A stretch of DNA of 64,000 bases, taken from contig NZ_SNAQ03000022.1 of assembly GCF_004375085.3 (NCBI RefSeq), positions 1 through 64,000 on the forward strand, read 5' to 3'. Under the pieces are notes generated by a model. It did no database searches. It was given only the letters and a program-made list of their open reading frames with translations, and was not told the origin of the DNA. Positions 9,414 through 17,924 of this stretch are shown here, piece after piece (positions within the stretch are counted from its first letter, which is position 1; each line of letters starts with the position of its first letter). Source of the DNA: Lewinella sp. W8. Its GTDB lineage: Bacteria; Bacteroidota; Bacteroidia; Chitinophagales; Saprospiraceae. Made by a program: the position numbers and the translations under genes.

Positions 9414-9421
9414 CGAAGGTA
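9414..9421 (-). promoter_or_regulatory. Probable -7 box of the RNase H-like gene
   Basis: Minus strand TACCTTCG, one mismatch to TAnnTTTG, 19 bases upstream of the TTG start at 9394. It supports the short N-terminus chosen for that gene. Confidence 0.4.
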
Positions 9422-9623
9422 ACCTGCGTTAACCTATTGTAAAGCAAGTGTTACGTTAAGTTTACTTGTTTGCACACCATAAACTCAGCCGGAAGCCCCG
9501 AACTCCGACACACAACAGCTCTCGTCAACTTAATTAAACCTGGGGGCTGCTTTCCCTTGATACAGGTACGCATTATTCAATCTGAAGGGCACACTAGACG
9601 TAAGCTGTCGTGAGGTTTCATCA

Positions 9624-9693
9624 GCGATTCCTGCGGAATCGCGGCAGTTCAGAGGGGCGCATAGTAGCGGCAGGTAATTACCTGCCGCTACTA
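9624..9693. repeat. Tandem hairpins including a perfect 32-bp palindrome
   Basis: The 350-bp gap 9395-9745 has no convincing gene. It contains a hairpin with arms GCGATTCC/GGAATCGC (9624-9642, loop TGC). Twenty bases further is a perfect 32-bp palindrome, 9662-9693, with half-site TAGTAGCGGCAGGTAA and no loop. The palindrome lies 52 bases downstream of the ABC-F stop. It lacks a T tract on either strand, so a regulatory site or a mobile-element remnant is as likely as a terminator. Confidence 0.7.
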
Positions 9694-9745
9694 GAAAATT
9701 CAGGGGCTTGATTGCCAAATGATTAATTCACGAAACAGCCTAGCA

Positions 9746-11383
9746 CTAGACGGTAGCTCCGTTCAGGGCCGCCCGTTTCTCCGCAATTGCGGGAGACACC
9801 AGATACTCATCATAATTCATCAGGCTATCAATGACACCATTCGGCGTGATTTCAATGATGCGATTACAACTGGTCTCTACGAGCTGGTGGTCGTGGCTGC
9901 TCATGATGAAGTTTCCGGGAAAATCTCTGAGCGAATTGTTGAGCGCCGTAATTGATTCCAGATCCAGGTGGTTGGTCGGCTCGTCCAACAGCAGAAAGTT
10001 TGGACTGTTCAGCATCATCTTACTGAGCATACACCGCACTTTTTCGCCTCCGGAAAGGACGCTTGATTTTTTGTGCACCTCTTCGCCCGCAAATAGCATT
10101 CTACCCAGGAATCCCCGGATGAATTGTTCGTCTTTATTGGCGGAATACTGCCGGAGCCACTCTACCAGATCGAGGTTGTTGGCGCCACTAAAGAAGTCAG
10201 CGTTCTCGTTGGGCAGGTACTGCCGGGTGATCGTCTGGCCCCACTCAATTGTTCCGGAGTCTGCTTCGGTTTCCCCGGCGAGCACTTCATAGAATGCGGT
10301 CAGGGCAGTGGCCTCCTTGGCCAGCAAGGCAATTTTGTCTCCACTGTTCATCGTGAAGGAAACGTTGCCGAACAACAATTCGCCTTCCGGCGAGCGCTTA
10401 CTCAGGTTCTCCACCTTGAGGATCTGGTCGCCTGGCTCCCGCTCGGGTTGAAAAGCGATGAAGGGGTACTTGCGACTACTGGGCTTAATTTCTTCGATGT
10501 TAAGCTTTTCCAACGCCTTTTTCCGGCTGGTTGCCTGCCGTGACTTGGAAGCATTTGCGGAGAAGCGCTGAATAAATTCAAGCATTTCTGCCCGCTTCTG
10601 CTCCATCTTTTTGTTCTTGTTGGCCAGTTGCTGGGCGGCCAGCTGACTGGATTGGTACCAGAAGCTGTAGTTACCCGTGTAAATGGTTGCCTGCTGCCGA
10701 TCAATATCCACGATGTGCGTACAGACCATATCGAGGAAATAGCGGTCGTGGCTCACTACGATCACGGTATTTGGAAAATCCGCCAGGAAGTCGGCCAGCC
10801 AGTGGACGGTGTTGGCGTCCAGGTCGTTGGTCGGCTCGTCCAGCAGGAGGATATCCGGACTGCCGAACAGCGCCTGTGCAAGGAGCACTTTTACCTTCTC
10901 GGGGCCGCTCAACTCCGCCATTAATTTGTAGTGTAAATCCTCCCGGATTCCCATATTGGAAAGCAATTCGGCGGCGTCAGAATCGGCCGTCCAGCCGCCC
11001 ATTTCCCCGTAGGTATTCTCTAGTTCTGCGGCGCGCATACCATCTTCATCCGTGGCGTCCGGATTCATGTAGATGGCGTTTTTTTCCTGCTCGATGGCGA
11101 AGAGCTCTTCGTGCCCCATTTTGACCACGTCCAGGACAGTTTGTTCTTCGAAGCCAAAGTGGTTCTGACTCAGGACGGCCATCCGGTTACCGGGCTCCAG
11201 GCTCACCGATCCTCTGGTGGGATCGAGGTCTCCGGAGATCACCTTGAGGAAAGTAGACTTTCCGGCTCCATTGGCCCCGATGATGCCATAGCAGTTTCCG
11301 TGCGTAAACTGCAAATTGACCTCATTGAAGAGTATTCTTTTGCCAAATTGTACCGTAAGATCATTAACCGTCAGCATGGACAT
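9746..11383 (-). CDS. ABC-F family ATPase (YbiT/Uup-type), degenerate second ATP site
   Basis: 545 aa with two ABC domains joined by a charged helical linker and no membrane segments. The first domain has Walker A GANGAGKST (about residue 36), signature LSGPE and Walker B 'ILLLDEPTNDLD'. The linker carries 'KKMEQKRAEMLEFIQRF'. The second domain has signature LSGGEK and 'LLLDEPTNHLD', but the Walker A position reads 'ALLAKEATALTAFYEV' and lacks GxxxxGK[ST]. ABC-F proteins act on the ribosome (translation or antibiotic protection). The sequence is closest to the housekeeping YbiT/EttA-like type, so no resistance role is implied. A perfect TACCTTTG box lies 16 bases upstream of the ATG. Confidence 0.93.
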   Translation of the reverse strand: MSMLTVNDLTVQFGKRILFNEVNLQFTHGNCYGIIGANGAGKSTFLKVISGDLDPTRGSVSLEPGNRMAVLSQNHFGFEEQTVLDVVKMGHEELFAIEQEKNAIYMNPDATDEDGMRAAELENTYGEMGGWTADSDAAELLSNMGIREDLHYKLMAELSGPEKVKVLLAQALFGSPDILLLDEPTNDLDANTVHWLADFLADFPNTVIVVSHDRYFLDMVCTHIVDIDRQQATIYTGNYSFWYQSSQLAAQQLANKNKKMEQKRAEMLEFIQRFSANASKSRQATSRKKALEKLNIEEIKPSSRKYPFIAFQPEREPGDQILKVENLSKRSPEGELLFGNVSFTMNSGDKIALLAKEATALTAFYEVLAGETEADSGTIEWGQTITRQYLPNENADFFSGANNLDLVEWLRQYSANKDEQFIRGFLGRMLFAGEEVHKKSSVLSGGEKVRCMLSKMMLNSPNFLLLDEPTNHLDLESITALNNSLRDFPGNFIMSSHDHQLVETSCNRIIEITPNGVIDSLMNYDEYLVSPAIAEKRAALNGATV

Positions 11384-11399
11384 TTCAATTTTGAAGCTG

Positions 11400-11407
11400 C
11401 AAAGGTA
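11400..11407 (-). promoter_or_regulatory. Promoter -7 box of the ABC-F gene
   Basis: Minus strand TACCTTTG, a perfect match to TAnnTTTG, 16 bases before the ATG at 11383. A TTG lies 22 bases further upstream, near the expected -33 position. The 5' leader would be only about 10 bases. Confidence 0.6.
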
Positions 11408-11506
11408 AGGCCTTTAATTGGCTGATTACCAAGAATCCTTAACGCCCGAAAAGTAGGATGGGTTTTCGGGGGTTAAAATTTGGCTTCATGGCCCCACTAA
11501 GCGCAC

Positions 11507-11561
11507 TGCACCTGCACCGGCTGTGCCGAGTATTCCGCTTTACTCCACGCCCCGACGACCG
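11507..11561 (+). repeat. Dispersed 54-bp intergenic repeat, copy 1
   Basis: This segment begins with GCACCTGC and continues through ACCGGCTG, GCCGAG, ATTCCGCT and CACGCCCCG. It matches 33447-33500 at 44 of 54 positions by eye without gaps, and more weakly the reverse complement of 49587-49638. It is non-coding and lies between the ABC-F start and the adhesin terminator. Confidence 0.65.
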
Positions 11562-11605
11562 AAAAAAAAAGCGTCCCCAGCGCTCAATTAAGGCGCTGGG
11601 GACGC
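11562..11605 (-). terminator. Strong intrinsic terminator of the SprB-repeat adhesin
   Basis: A 13-bp perfect stem (GCGTCCCCAGCGC at 11571-11583 with its complement at 11593-11605) is followed on the minus strand by nine T residues (11562-11570). It lies 28 bases after the adhesin stop at 11634. Confidence 0.93.
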
Positions 11606-11633
11606 TAATCATCACCTCCGTGATGTATTGGCG

Positions 11634-14600
11634 TTAATCGATGATCACCCGGTGGGTTTCACTTCGATCGCCGGCCGTTAAGCGCAGGATATATACGCCC
11701 GCAGCCTGCTGACCGATGTTCAGGTTAACCACTCCCCTACCCGGGCGGAGGAAAGTCCGTGGCCCAACGACGTTACCGCGCACGTCGTAGAGCTGAACGC
11801 TCATGGGTAGTTCTTCGGAAGCTTCCTCGGTCATTTCCACGTGCATCATGGAACCCTGGATCGGGTTCGGGAACACCCGGCCGATGGCCGTGGTCGGAGG
11901 AGCCAGCTGCAGCGCGACCACATTGGACCACAGATCGCCATATTCGGCGTCGTTAAGGCGTACCCGGTAGAAGGTCCGTCCCGCCAGCGGGCTGACGTCG
12001 TCCAACTCGAAGCGGGCCGTATTTCCGTTAGCGGAAATGAAGGCAGGCGTATTGACGGACACCAGATCCGTAAAGTCTTCACCGTTGAGGGAACGCTCCA
12101 CGGTAAAGTCATAATCGGAGCCGTCGTAGGGTACCGTCCAGTCAATGGTCACCTCGCGAGCCTGCAGACTGTTGATGGTTCCCCCGGCCACTAAGTCGTC
12201 TCCGCAGGCACTAGGATTATTGATAATCGTGATCTGGCGGGTTTGGGTAGACGTACAACCGTTGGCCGTAACCGTAAGGGTAATGCTGAAGGAACCAAAG
12301 GTTGCCCAACTGGTGGTAACGGAAGCAGCGCTACTCGTCTCTACCGCAGAGAGTCCGGTAAATACCCAGTTTATTACGGCACCTTGTTCGACGCCTTCGG
12401 CGGTGAAGGTCGCCGATTCTCCGACACAAAGGACGTTGGGTCCACTGATTTCGGCTACGGCATCGTCACCAACGTCCACCGTCAGCACATTACCCTCGAT
12501 ATAGGGGCAATTATTCCGGCGTACACAACGCACGAAATAGGTAGTGCGGGAAACGGGACCGGGAGCGTAGTTGGGGCTGTTGGTATTCGGAATCGGCGTC
12601 CAGAAGGAAATATCCTGAGAAGGATCTTCCTCGTTGAACATCCACAGGTACTCAATTTCACCAACACCTCCCGTGGCGGGAGATACTTCGATGAAGGGAT
12701 CCGGCGTATTCCCCGGTCCGCAGATTTCCTGGCTAAAGCCGATGACGCCCGGATCATTCACATTTTCAATACAGGGATTGAAGAAACCAGCGTCGATGGA
12801 GAAGTCCATTTCATCGGGCCCTACCGTGTAGAAGGGCGTCATGAAGGTGACGGGATCCATGTCGCTATCCAGTTCGTCGTCGGACCCGTTGTTGTCGGGG
12901 CTGGGATCAAAACCGTCCGGAGCGATGAAGGTCACCTTGTAGGTTCCGGGAGGAACGGCAAACATATACATGCCCGTTTCGTCGGTCATGGTCTGGTCCA
13001 TGTAGGTTCCATCCTCGCTCGTAACGATGACCGTTACGTTCGGAATACCCGGCTCTCCGGGGTCCTGAATGCCGTCGTTGTCCAGGTCATTCCAGACGAA
13101 ATCTCCAATCTTCGCGTCACAATCTTCGGTGATCAGCACCTGACGCTCCGTGAAGGTGATACACTCTTCGGGATCATCGGGAATCAGTGAAGCGGTAATC
13201 ACCACCTCTCCCTGGGGCAACATGGAGGGGTCCAGTTCATCGACCTCTTCTCCGTTTACCGTGTAGACGATCGTTCCGGGGATGCTTGCAATGGCAAAGA
13301 GCTGGAAGGGCGGCTCAAAGCGACAAACGCTTTCCGGGAGATTGTCTTCAAAGCTGATTGTGGGGTAAAAACACTGATTACTGATGGTCAGGGTAAATAC
13401 GCCGTTCGTCAGGGTAGAGGAGTACACGAATTCATCCACGAGTTTGAATTCGATTCTGTACACGCCCGGGCTGACTTCCTCCAGCACGGTACCTACGGGC
13501 ACCGGAATCGGAGCCGCCGGCGGGTCTTCACTCTCCAGCAGATACATGTTCTGGTTGGAGAGGATGGTCCAGGTCTGACCGGGGTCAGCGGTAATTTCTA
13601 GCACCTCGCTGAACTGTCCGTCAATGTCGTTGGTGTTGTTGTTCAAACAATTACAGGGGTCCACGATGGCTGCACCGGGTTCGGCAAAGAAACCGGCATC
13701 CACCGTCATGTTATACTCACCGGGCTCCAGCGTGTACGTCTGGGTCATCCCGTCCATGTCCGGATCTCCGTCACTGTCCGTTGCGTCGTCTCCGGAGTTG
13801 GCCAGGGTGCGAATTCCCCCGGGAGGCTCGATGAAGAGAATGGAGTAGGTTCCGGGGACCAGTCCCAGGAAAGCGTAATTACCGTTCTCGTCCGTCCGGG
13901 TAGAATCGATGATTTCACCGGCGGCATTCTTGAGGTAGACGGGGTAATCGGCAATGCCGGGTTCACCGGGGTCCTGCTGTCCGTTGACGTTGAAGTCCTG
14001 CCAGACAAAGTCGCCGATGCCGGCAAAGGCCGTCAGGGTTCCCGTACAGGAAGTAGTACAGCCGTTGGCGTCCGTAACGGTCACGGAGTAAGTACCCGGA
14101 GCCAGGTCCGTGATGGACTCGGTCGTTTCACCGTTACTCCAGCTGTAGGTGTAAGGTTGCGTACCCCCAGAAGCCATTACGGACAGGGCACCATTATCGC
14201 CCGCCGTAGATTCCTGGTCTACAACTACGGAACAAACTAATTCGGGGAGCTCCGTCAGGAGCAGGCTGGAGGTCGTGGCCATACAGCCGTTAGCATCCGT
14301 TACCGTGACGGAGTAAGATCCGGCGGGCACGTTTTCCAGAATTTCACCGGAGGTTCCATTACTCCAGGCGTACGTATAGGGTTCTGTGCCCCCGACTACC
14401 GTAAGGGTAATCATTCCGCTTTCCGTTCCGCCACAGGTGATCGTTGGCGTGGTCGCGGTGAGTAGGATTTCGTCTGGTTCTCCTACCGTGAAGGAGGCTA
14501 CCGACTGACATTCGTTCCCGTCGGTGACCGTCACGGTGTAGGTTCCGGCAGCCACGTCGGTGAGGTCTTCCGTCGTGGCGCCGTTGCTCCACAGAAAGGC

Positions 14601-17243
14601 AAAGGTCCCGGAGCCCCCGGATACGGTAAGGTCGATACTTCCGGAAGCTTCGCCATTACAATCTGCGTCCGTAACCACGCCGGAAATCATAATTTCGTCG
14701 TTGGCCGTGAGGGTGTAGGACTGCTCCAGGGTACAGTTATTGGCGTCCGTGATGGTGACCCCGTAGGTACCGGCCATCAGGTTACCGATGTCTTCCGTGG
14801 TGGCACCATTACTCCAGGCAAAAGTATAGGCTGGCGTGCCCCCGGAAACGGTCAGATTGATGGAACCGGTTGCATCGCCGGGGCAGGCGACGTTCGTCAG
14901 GGCTGCCGAAGCTTCCAGTGCCGAGGGCTGCTGGATGGAAACGGAAATGGAAGCCTGGCAGGCACCCGCATCCGTAACGACTACCGTGTAAGTTCCTGCG
15001 GTCAGGCCACTGAGATCTTCCGTGGTCGCTCCGGTAGTCCAGAGGTAGGTGTAGGGGGCAAGGCCTCCCATGACGGTAAGGTCAATGGAGCCGTCATTCC
15101 CTCCGAAACACAAAACGTTGGTGGGAACCACGGAAAGATCGATCTCGTCGGCTTCTTCTACCGTGAAGGAGGCCGTGGCCTCACAGTCGTTCACGTCCGT
15201 GACCGTCACGTCATAGGTGCCGGCGGTCAGCCCCGTGATGTCTTCGGTCGTGGCGCCGTTGCTCCACTGGAAGGCGTATCCACCCGTTCCTCCGGCGACC
15301 GTTAAGTCGATCGCTCCTTCGTCTTCACCGAAGCAGTCGTTATCGGTCACGGTTCCGCTGACCATGATTGCCGTCGGCTCGTTGACCGTGAAACTGGCCA
15401 CGATTTCACAATCGTTCGCGTCGGTTACGGTTACTACGTAGGTGCCGGCCGTCAGGTCGGTGATGGTCCGGGTAGTGGCCCCGGTATTCCAGGCGTAGGT
15501 GTAGACGGGGGTACCTCCGGAGGCCAGGACGGTGATCCGGCCGGTAGCCGCTCCGTTACAATCTACGTCAACCACATTGTCCGTGATCATCAGGTTAGCC
15601 GGCTGGTTGATCTGGACCGTGATGGTCTCGGTACAGCCGTTGGCGTCGGTGGTGGTGTTGGAGTAGGTACCCGCCATCAGGCCGGAAATGTCCTCAGTCG
15701 TAGCACCATTGCTCCACAGGTAGGTGAAGGGGGCCGTGCCGCCAGTGACCGTCAGGTCAATGCTGCCCGTGGCGTCTCCGGGACAATCCACGTTTTCCGG
15801 GTCAACGGCCAGTACCAGCTCGTCGGGGGACCCGACCACAACGGAACCCGTTGCCTTACAGTCATTCGCTTCCGTGACCGTCACGGTATAGGTACCCGGC
15901 GCCAGGCCAGTAATGGTTGCCGTTGTCCCGCCATTGCTCCAGGCGTAGGTGATGGGGGCATCGCCACCGGTTACGGTGGCCGTCGCCGTTCCGTCATTCT
16001 CGTCGGCACAACTGGTGGGGGTGCTGCTCAGGCTTACTGAGATTTCTATCGTTCGAATGGTGGCACTAGCCTCCGCCGTACATCCGTTCACGTCCGTTGC
16101 CGTCACGGTATAGGTGCCGGCACCAAGTCCGGATACGGTAGGACCGACAGCGCCGGTACTCCAGGCGTAGGTATACTGACTGGTGGGGCCGGAGAGGGGC
16201 CGGGCGGTCAATGATCCCGTGGCGTCACTGCCGCAAAGCAGCAGGTCACCCACAATTTCAATTTCGACTTCAGGAGACTCGGTAATTACGTAAGTATCGA
16301 CGAGGGTACATTCGTTGGCGTCGGTTACGGTGACCGAGTAGGTGCCGGCGGGGAGGGGCCCGATGCCCTGGCCGGTAAATGCTCCGGGCTCCCAGTTGTA
16401 GGAATAGGGCGGTGTACCTCCGGACGGAGCGATGCGCAGGAAGGCGTCGGCTTCTCCCGGGCAAACCGTCTCATCACCAAAGATGCTTCCGGTCAGTGCC
16501 GGAGGGGCGCCAACGGTTCCGGTAGCGGTAGCGGTACATCCCCGGGCGTCCGTCAGGGTTACCCCGTAGGTGCCGGGAGCCAGTCCGGAGATCATTGGTC
16601 CTGAGCCACCGTTGGACCAGGCAAAAGTGAAGGGAGGCGTTCCACCGGTAGTGGTTGCCGTAAGGCTACCATCGTTGGAATCGGCACACTGGGCGTCAAC
16701 GTCCACCAGCGTAATCACCGGAGGGTCTTCGACGATCGTCGTACAGGCCACGTAGCCGCAGAGGTTCGCGTCTACGACCGTAACGCAGTAGTCACCGGCG
16801 GGTACCACCACGGCACGGGTCTCGGCCCCCGTAGACCAGTTGTACCGGTAGGGGGTGACGCCACCCATGGGTTCAGCAGCAATCATGAAGGGGCCTTCAC
16901 AGCCCTCGGCATCCGTAATGGTTGCCGTCACTCTTTCGGGTTCGAAGAGTGTGACGGATCCGGAAGCAGAACCTCCGGCGCCGTCCGTAACGGTAACTTC
17001 GTAGGTGCCGGCAGTGAGGTTATCGATTACGGGAGTGTCCCCGCCATTGCTCCAGGAAAAAGATACCGGAGGCGTGGCGTCGCTTACGGTTACCTGGGCA
17101 ACACCGTTAGCCAGGCCAAAACAGCTGATATCCTGGCCGGTAACGGAAATCGAAAGTTGGCCAAAAACGGCCATGGGTAAAAAAAGAAAAAGCAGGGCCA
17201 GCAACTTGCCGGGCGGTGTCGCTAGGGGTAAAGATTTCTTCAT
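11634..17243 (-). CDS. SprB-repeat T9SS-exported adhesin
   Basis: 1869 aa from the ATG at 17243 (MKKSLPLATPPGK). This start was chosen over the in-frame one at 17351 because it begins the signal peptide ending AVFGQ. Residues about 30-1070 form 14 SprB-type repeats of about 75 aa, each with a core like 'GGTxPYTYxWSNG', 'AGTYxVTVTDANxC' and a paired cysteine. Two SdrD B-like domains follow, each starting 'IGDFVWxD' (about 1075-1180 and 1375-1480), each with Asp-rich calcium-type loops. A PKD-like module comes next. The last about 80 residues, starting near 1788 (GRVFPNP and ending 'RLTAGDRSETHRVIID'), are a T9SS type A sorting domain. It probably acts at the cell surface in adhesion or gliding, as SprB does in Flavobacterium; the specific ligand is unknown. 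It is monocistronic with its own terminator. Confidence 0.95.
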   Translation of the reverse strand: MKKSLPLATPPGKLLALLFLFLPMAVFGQLSISVTGQDISCFGLANGVAQVTVSDATPPVSFSWSNGGDTPVIDNLTAGTYEVTVTDGAGGSASGSVTLFEPERVTATITDAEGCEGPFMIAAEPMGGVTPYRYNWSTGAETRAVVVPAGDYCVTVVDANLCGYVACTTIVEDPPVITLVDVDAQCADSNDGSLTATTTGGTPPFTFAWSNGGSGPMISGLAPGTYGVTLTDARGCTATATGTVGAPPALTGSIFGDETVCPGEADAFLRIAPSGGTPPYSYNWEPGAFTGQGIGPLPAGTYSVTVTDANECTLVDTYVITESPEVEIEIVGDLLLCGSDATGSLTARPLSGPTSQYTYAWSTGAVGPTVSGLGAGTYTVTATDVNGCTAEASATIRTIEISVSLSSTPTSCADENDGTATATVTGGDAPITYAWSNGGTTATITGLAPGTYTVTVTEANDCKATGSVVVGSPDELVLAVDPENVDCPGDATGSIDLTVTGGTAPFTYLWSNGATTEDISGLMAGTYSNTTTDANGCTETITVQINQPANLMITDNVVDVDCNGAATGRITVLASGGTPVYTYAWNTGATTRTITDLTAGTYVVTVTDANDCEIVASFTVNEPTAIMVSGTVTDNDCFGEDEGAIDLTVAGGTGGYAFQWSNGATTEDITGLTAGTYDVTVTDVNDCEATASFTVEEADEIDLSVVPTNVLCFGGNDGSIDLTVMGGLAPYTYLWTTGATTEDLSGLTAGTYTVVVTDAGACQASISVSIQQPSALEASAALTNVACPGDATGSINLTVSGGTPAYTFAWSNGATTEDIGNLMAGTYGVTITDANNCTLEQSYTLTANDEIMISGVVTDADCNGEASGSIDLTVSGGSGTFAFLWSNGATTEDLTDVAAGTYTVTVTDGNECQSVASFTVGEPDEILLTATTPTITCGGTESGMITLTVVGGTEPYTYAWSNGTSGEILENVPAGSYSVTVTDANGCMATTSSLLLTELPELVCSVVVDQESTAGDNGALSVMASGGTQPYTYSWSNGETTESITDLAPGTYSVTVTDANGCTTSCTGTLTAFAGIGDFVWQDFNVNGQQDPGEPGIADYPVYLKNAAGEIIDSTRTDENGNYAFLGLVPGTYSILFIEPPGGIRTLANSGDDATDSDGDPDMDGMTQTYTLEPGEYNMTVDAGFFAEPGAAIVDPCNCLNNNTNDIDGQFSEVLEITADPGQTWTILSNQNMYLLESEDPPAAPIPVPVGTVLEEVSPGVYRIEFKLVDEFVYSSTLTNGVFTLTISNQCFYPTISFEDNLPESVCRFEPPFQLFAIASIPGTIVYTVNGEEVDELDPSMLPQGEVVITASLIPDDPEECITFTERQVLITEDCDAKIGDFVWNDLDNDGIQDPGEPGIPNVTVIVTSEDGTYMDQTMTDETGMYMFAVPPGTYKVTFIAPDGFDPSPDNNGSDDELDSDMDPVTFMTPFYTVGPDEMDFSIDAGFFNPCIENVNDPGVIGFSQEICGPGNTPDPFIEVSPATGGVGEIEYLWMFNEEDPSQDISFWTPIPNTNSPNYAPGPVSRTTYFVRCVRRNNCPYIEGNVLTVDVGDDAVAEISGPNVLCVGESATFTAEGVEQGAVINWVFTGLSAVETSSAASVTTSWATFGSFSITLTVTANGCTSTQTRQITIINNPSACGDDLVAGGTINSLQAREVTIDWTVPYDGSDYDFTVERSLNGEDFTDLVSVNTPAFISANGNTARFELDDVSPLAGRTFYRVRLNDAEYGDLWSNVVALQLAPPTTAIGRVFPNPIQGSMMHVEMTEEASEELPMSVQLYDVRGNVVGPRTFLRPGRGVVNLNIGQQAAGVYILRLTAGDRSETHRVIID

Positions 17244-17924
17244 AGTGGAATTATGATAAGTGAGCAGATTTTGGGAATGATTATTGGCTAGATTGAACGA
17301 GCAATCTAGCATTCGGCTTAAATCGGAGAGACCCTGCTTAGACAATAGCACAGGTACCGGCCCCTAATCAGGAACTACCGGATACACAAGAAAAATGTTT
17401 GATCGTAAATAACCCCCTAAAGCTCTTTCTTCGGCGAAACAGATAATTTTCGCCCTACACAAAGAAAAGCCTCCGCCATCGTAATGACAAATACTTAACT
17501 TTTTAACAGTTGGTAGACGCCCTAAAAAAGAAAAGGTCACATTCCGCATTGGTGGCGGAATATGACCTATTCGACAAATCGTAATCTCATGAAAATATTG
17601 CGAAAAAGGTGGGCGAATGCCCGATAATCTCTGCGTTAGTGGTCAAAACGAGGGGAGAAAACTTCGGGTAGTAAGTTAGCCTTTCCTTGATTCCAGACTG
17701 ACTTACTACCTTCGGCGAACTCTGTGTATTTCCAAAAACCAACGCGTTCGCTGGTATTTGCTTTCGTTTGACAATACAATTATCGGGCACAACCCAGGCC
17801 AGAAAAAAGACATAAAAAATTAATTGTGAAAATTTTTATTGAAAAAAATCATCACTAACTACTTAAAGTCAACTAGTTACACTTATTTTTTGCGAAAAAT
17901 TTTTCACTCCTACTTACGCTCTTT
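17244..17924. other. Intergenic region with an inverted repeat
   Basis: The 681 bp between the adhesin start and the peroxidase end contains no convincing gene; small minus-strand frames at 17364-17549 and 17587-17790 have no motif. GGTAGTAAGTTAG (17667-17679) pairs with the segment ending at 17710 at 12 of 13 positions. From about 17805 the region is strongly AT-rich. The adhesin promoter should lie close to 17244-17300 but no TAnnTTTG box is visible. Confidence 0.5.

Noticed and set aside
9530-9718. 62-codon minus-strand frame covering the palindrome region
   Set aside because: No motif, and composition is dictated by the inverted repeats.
9746-11383. ABC-F gene as an antibiotic-resistance determinant
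   Set aside because: Sequence features are of the YbiT-like housekeeping type and there is no resistance context.
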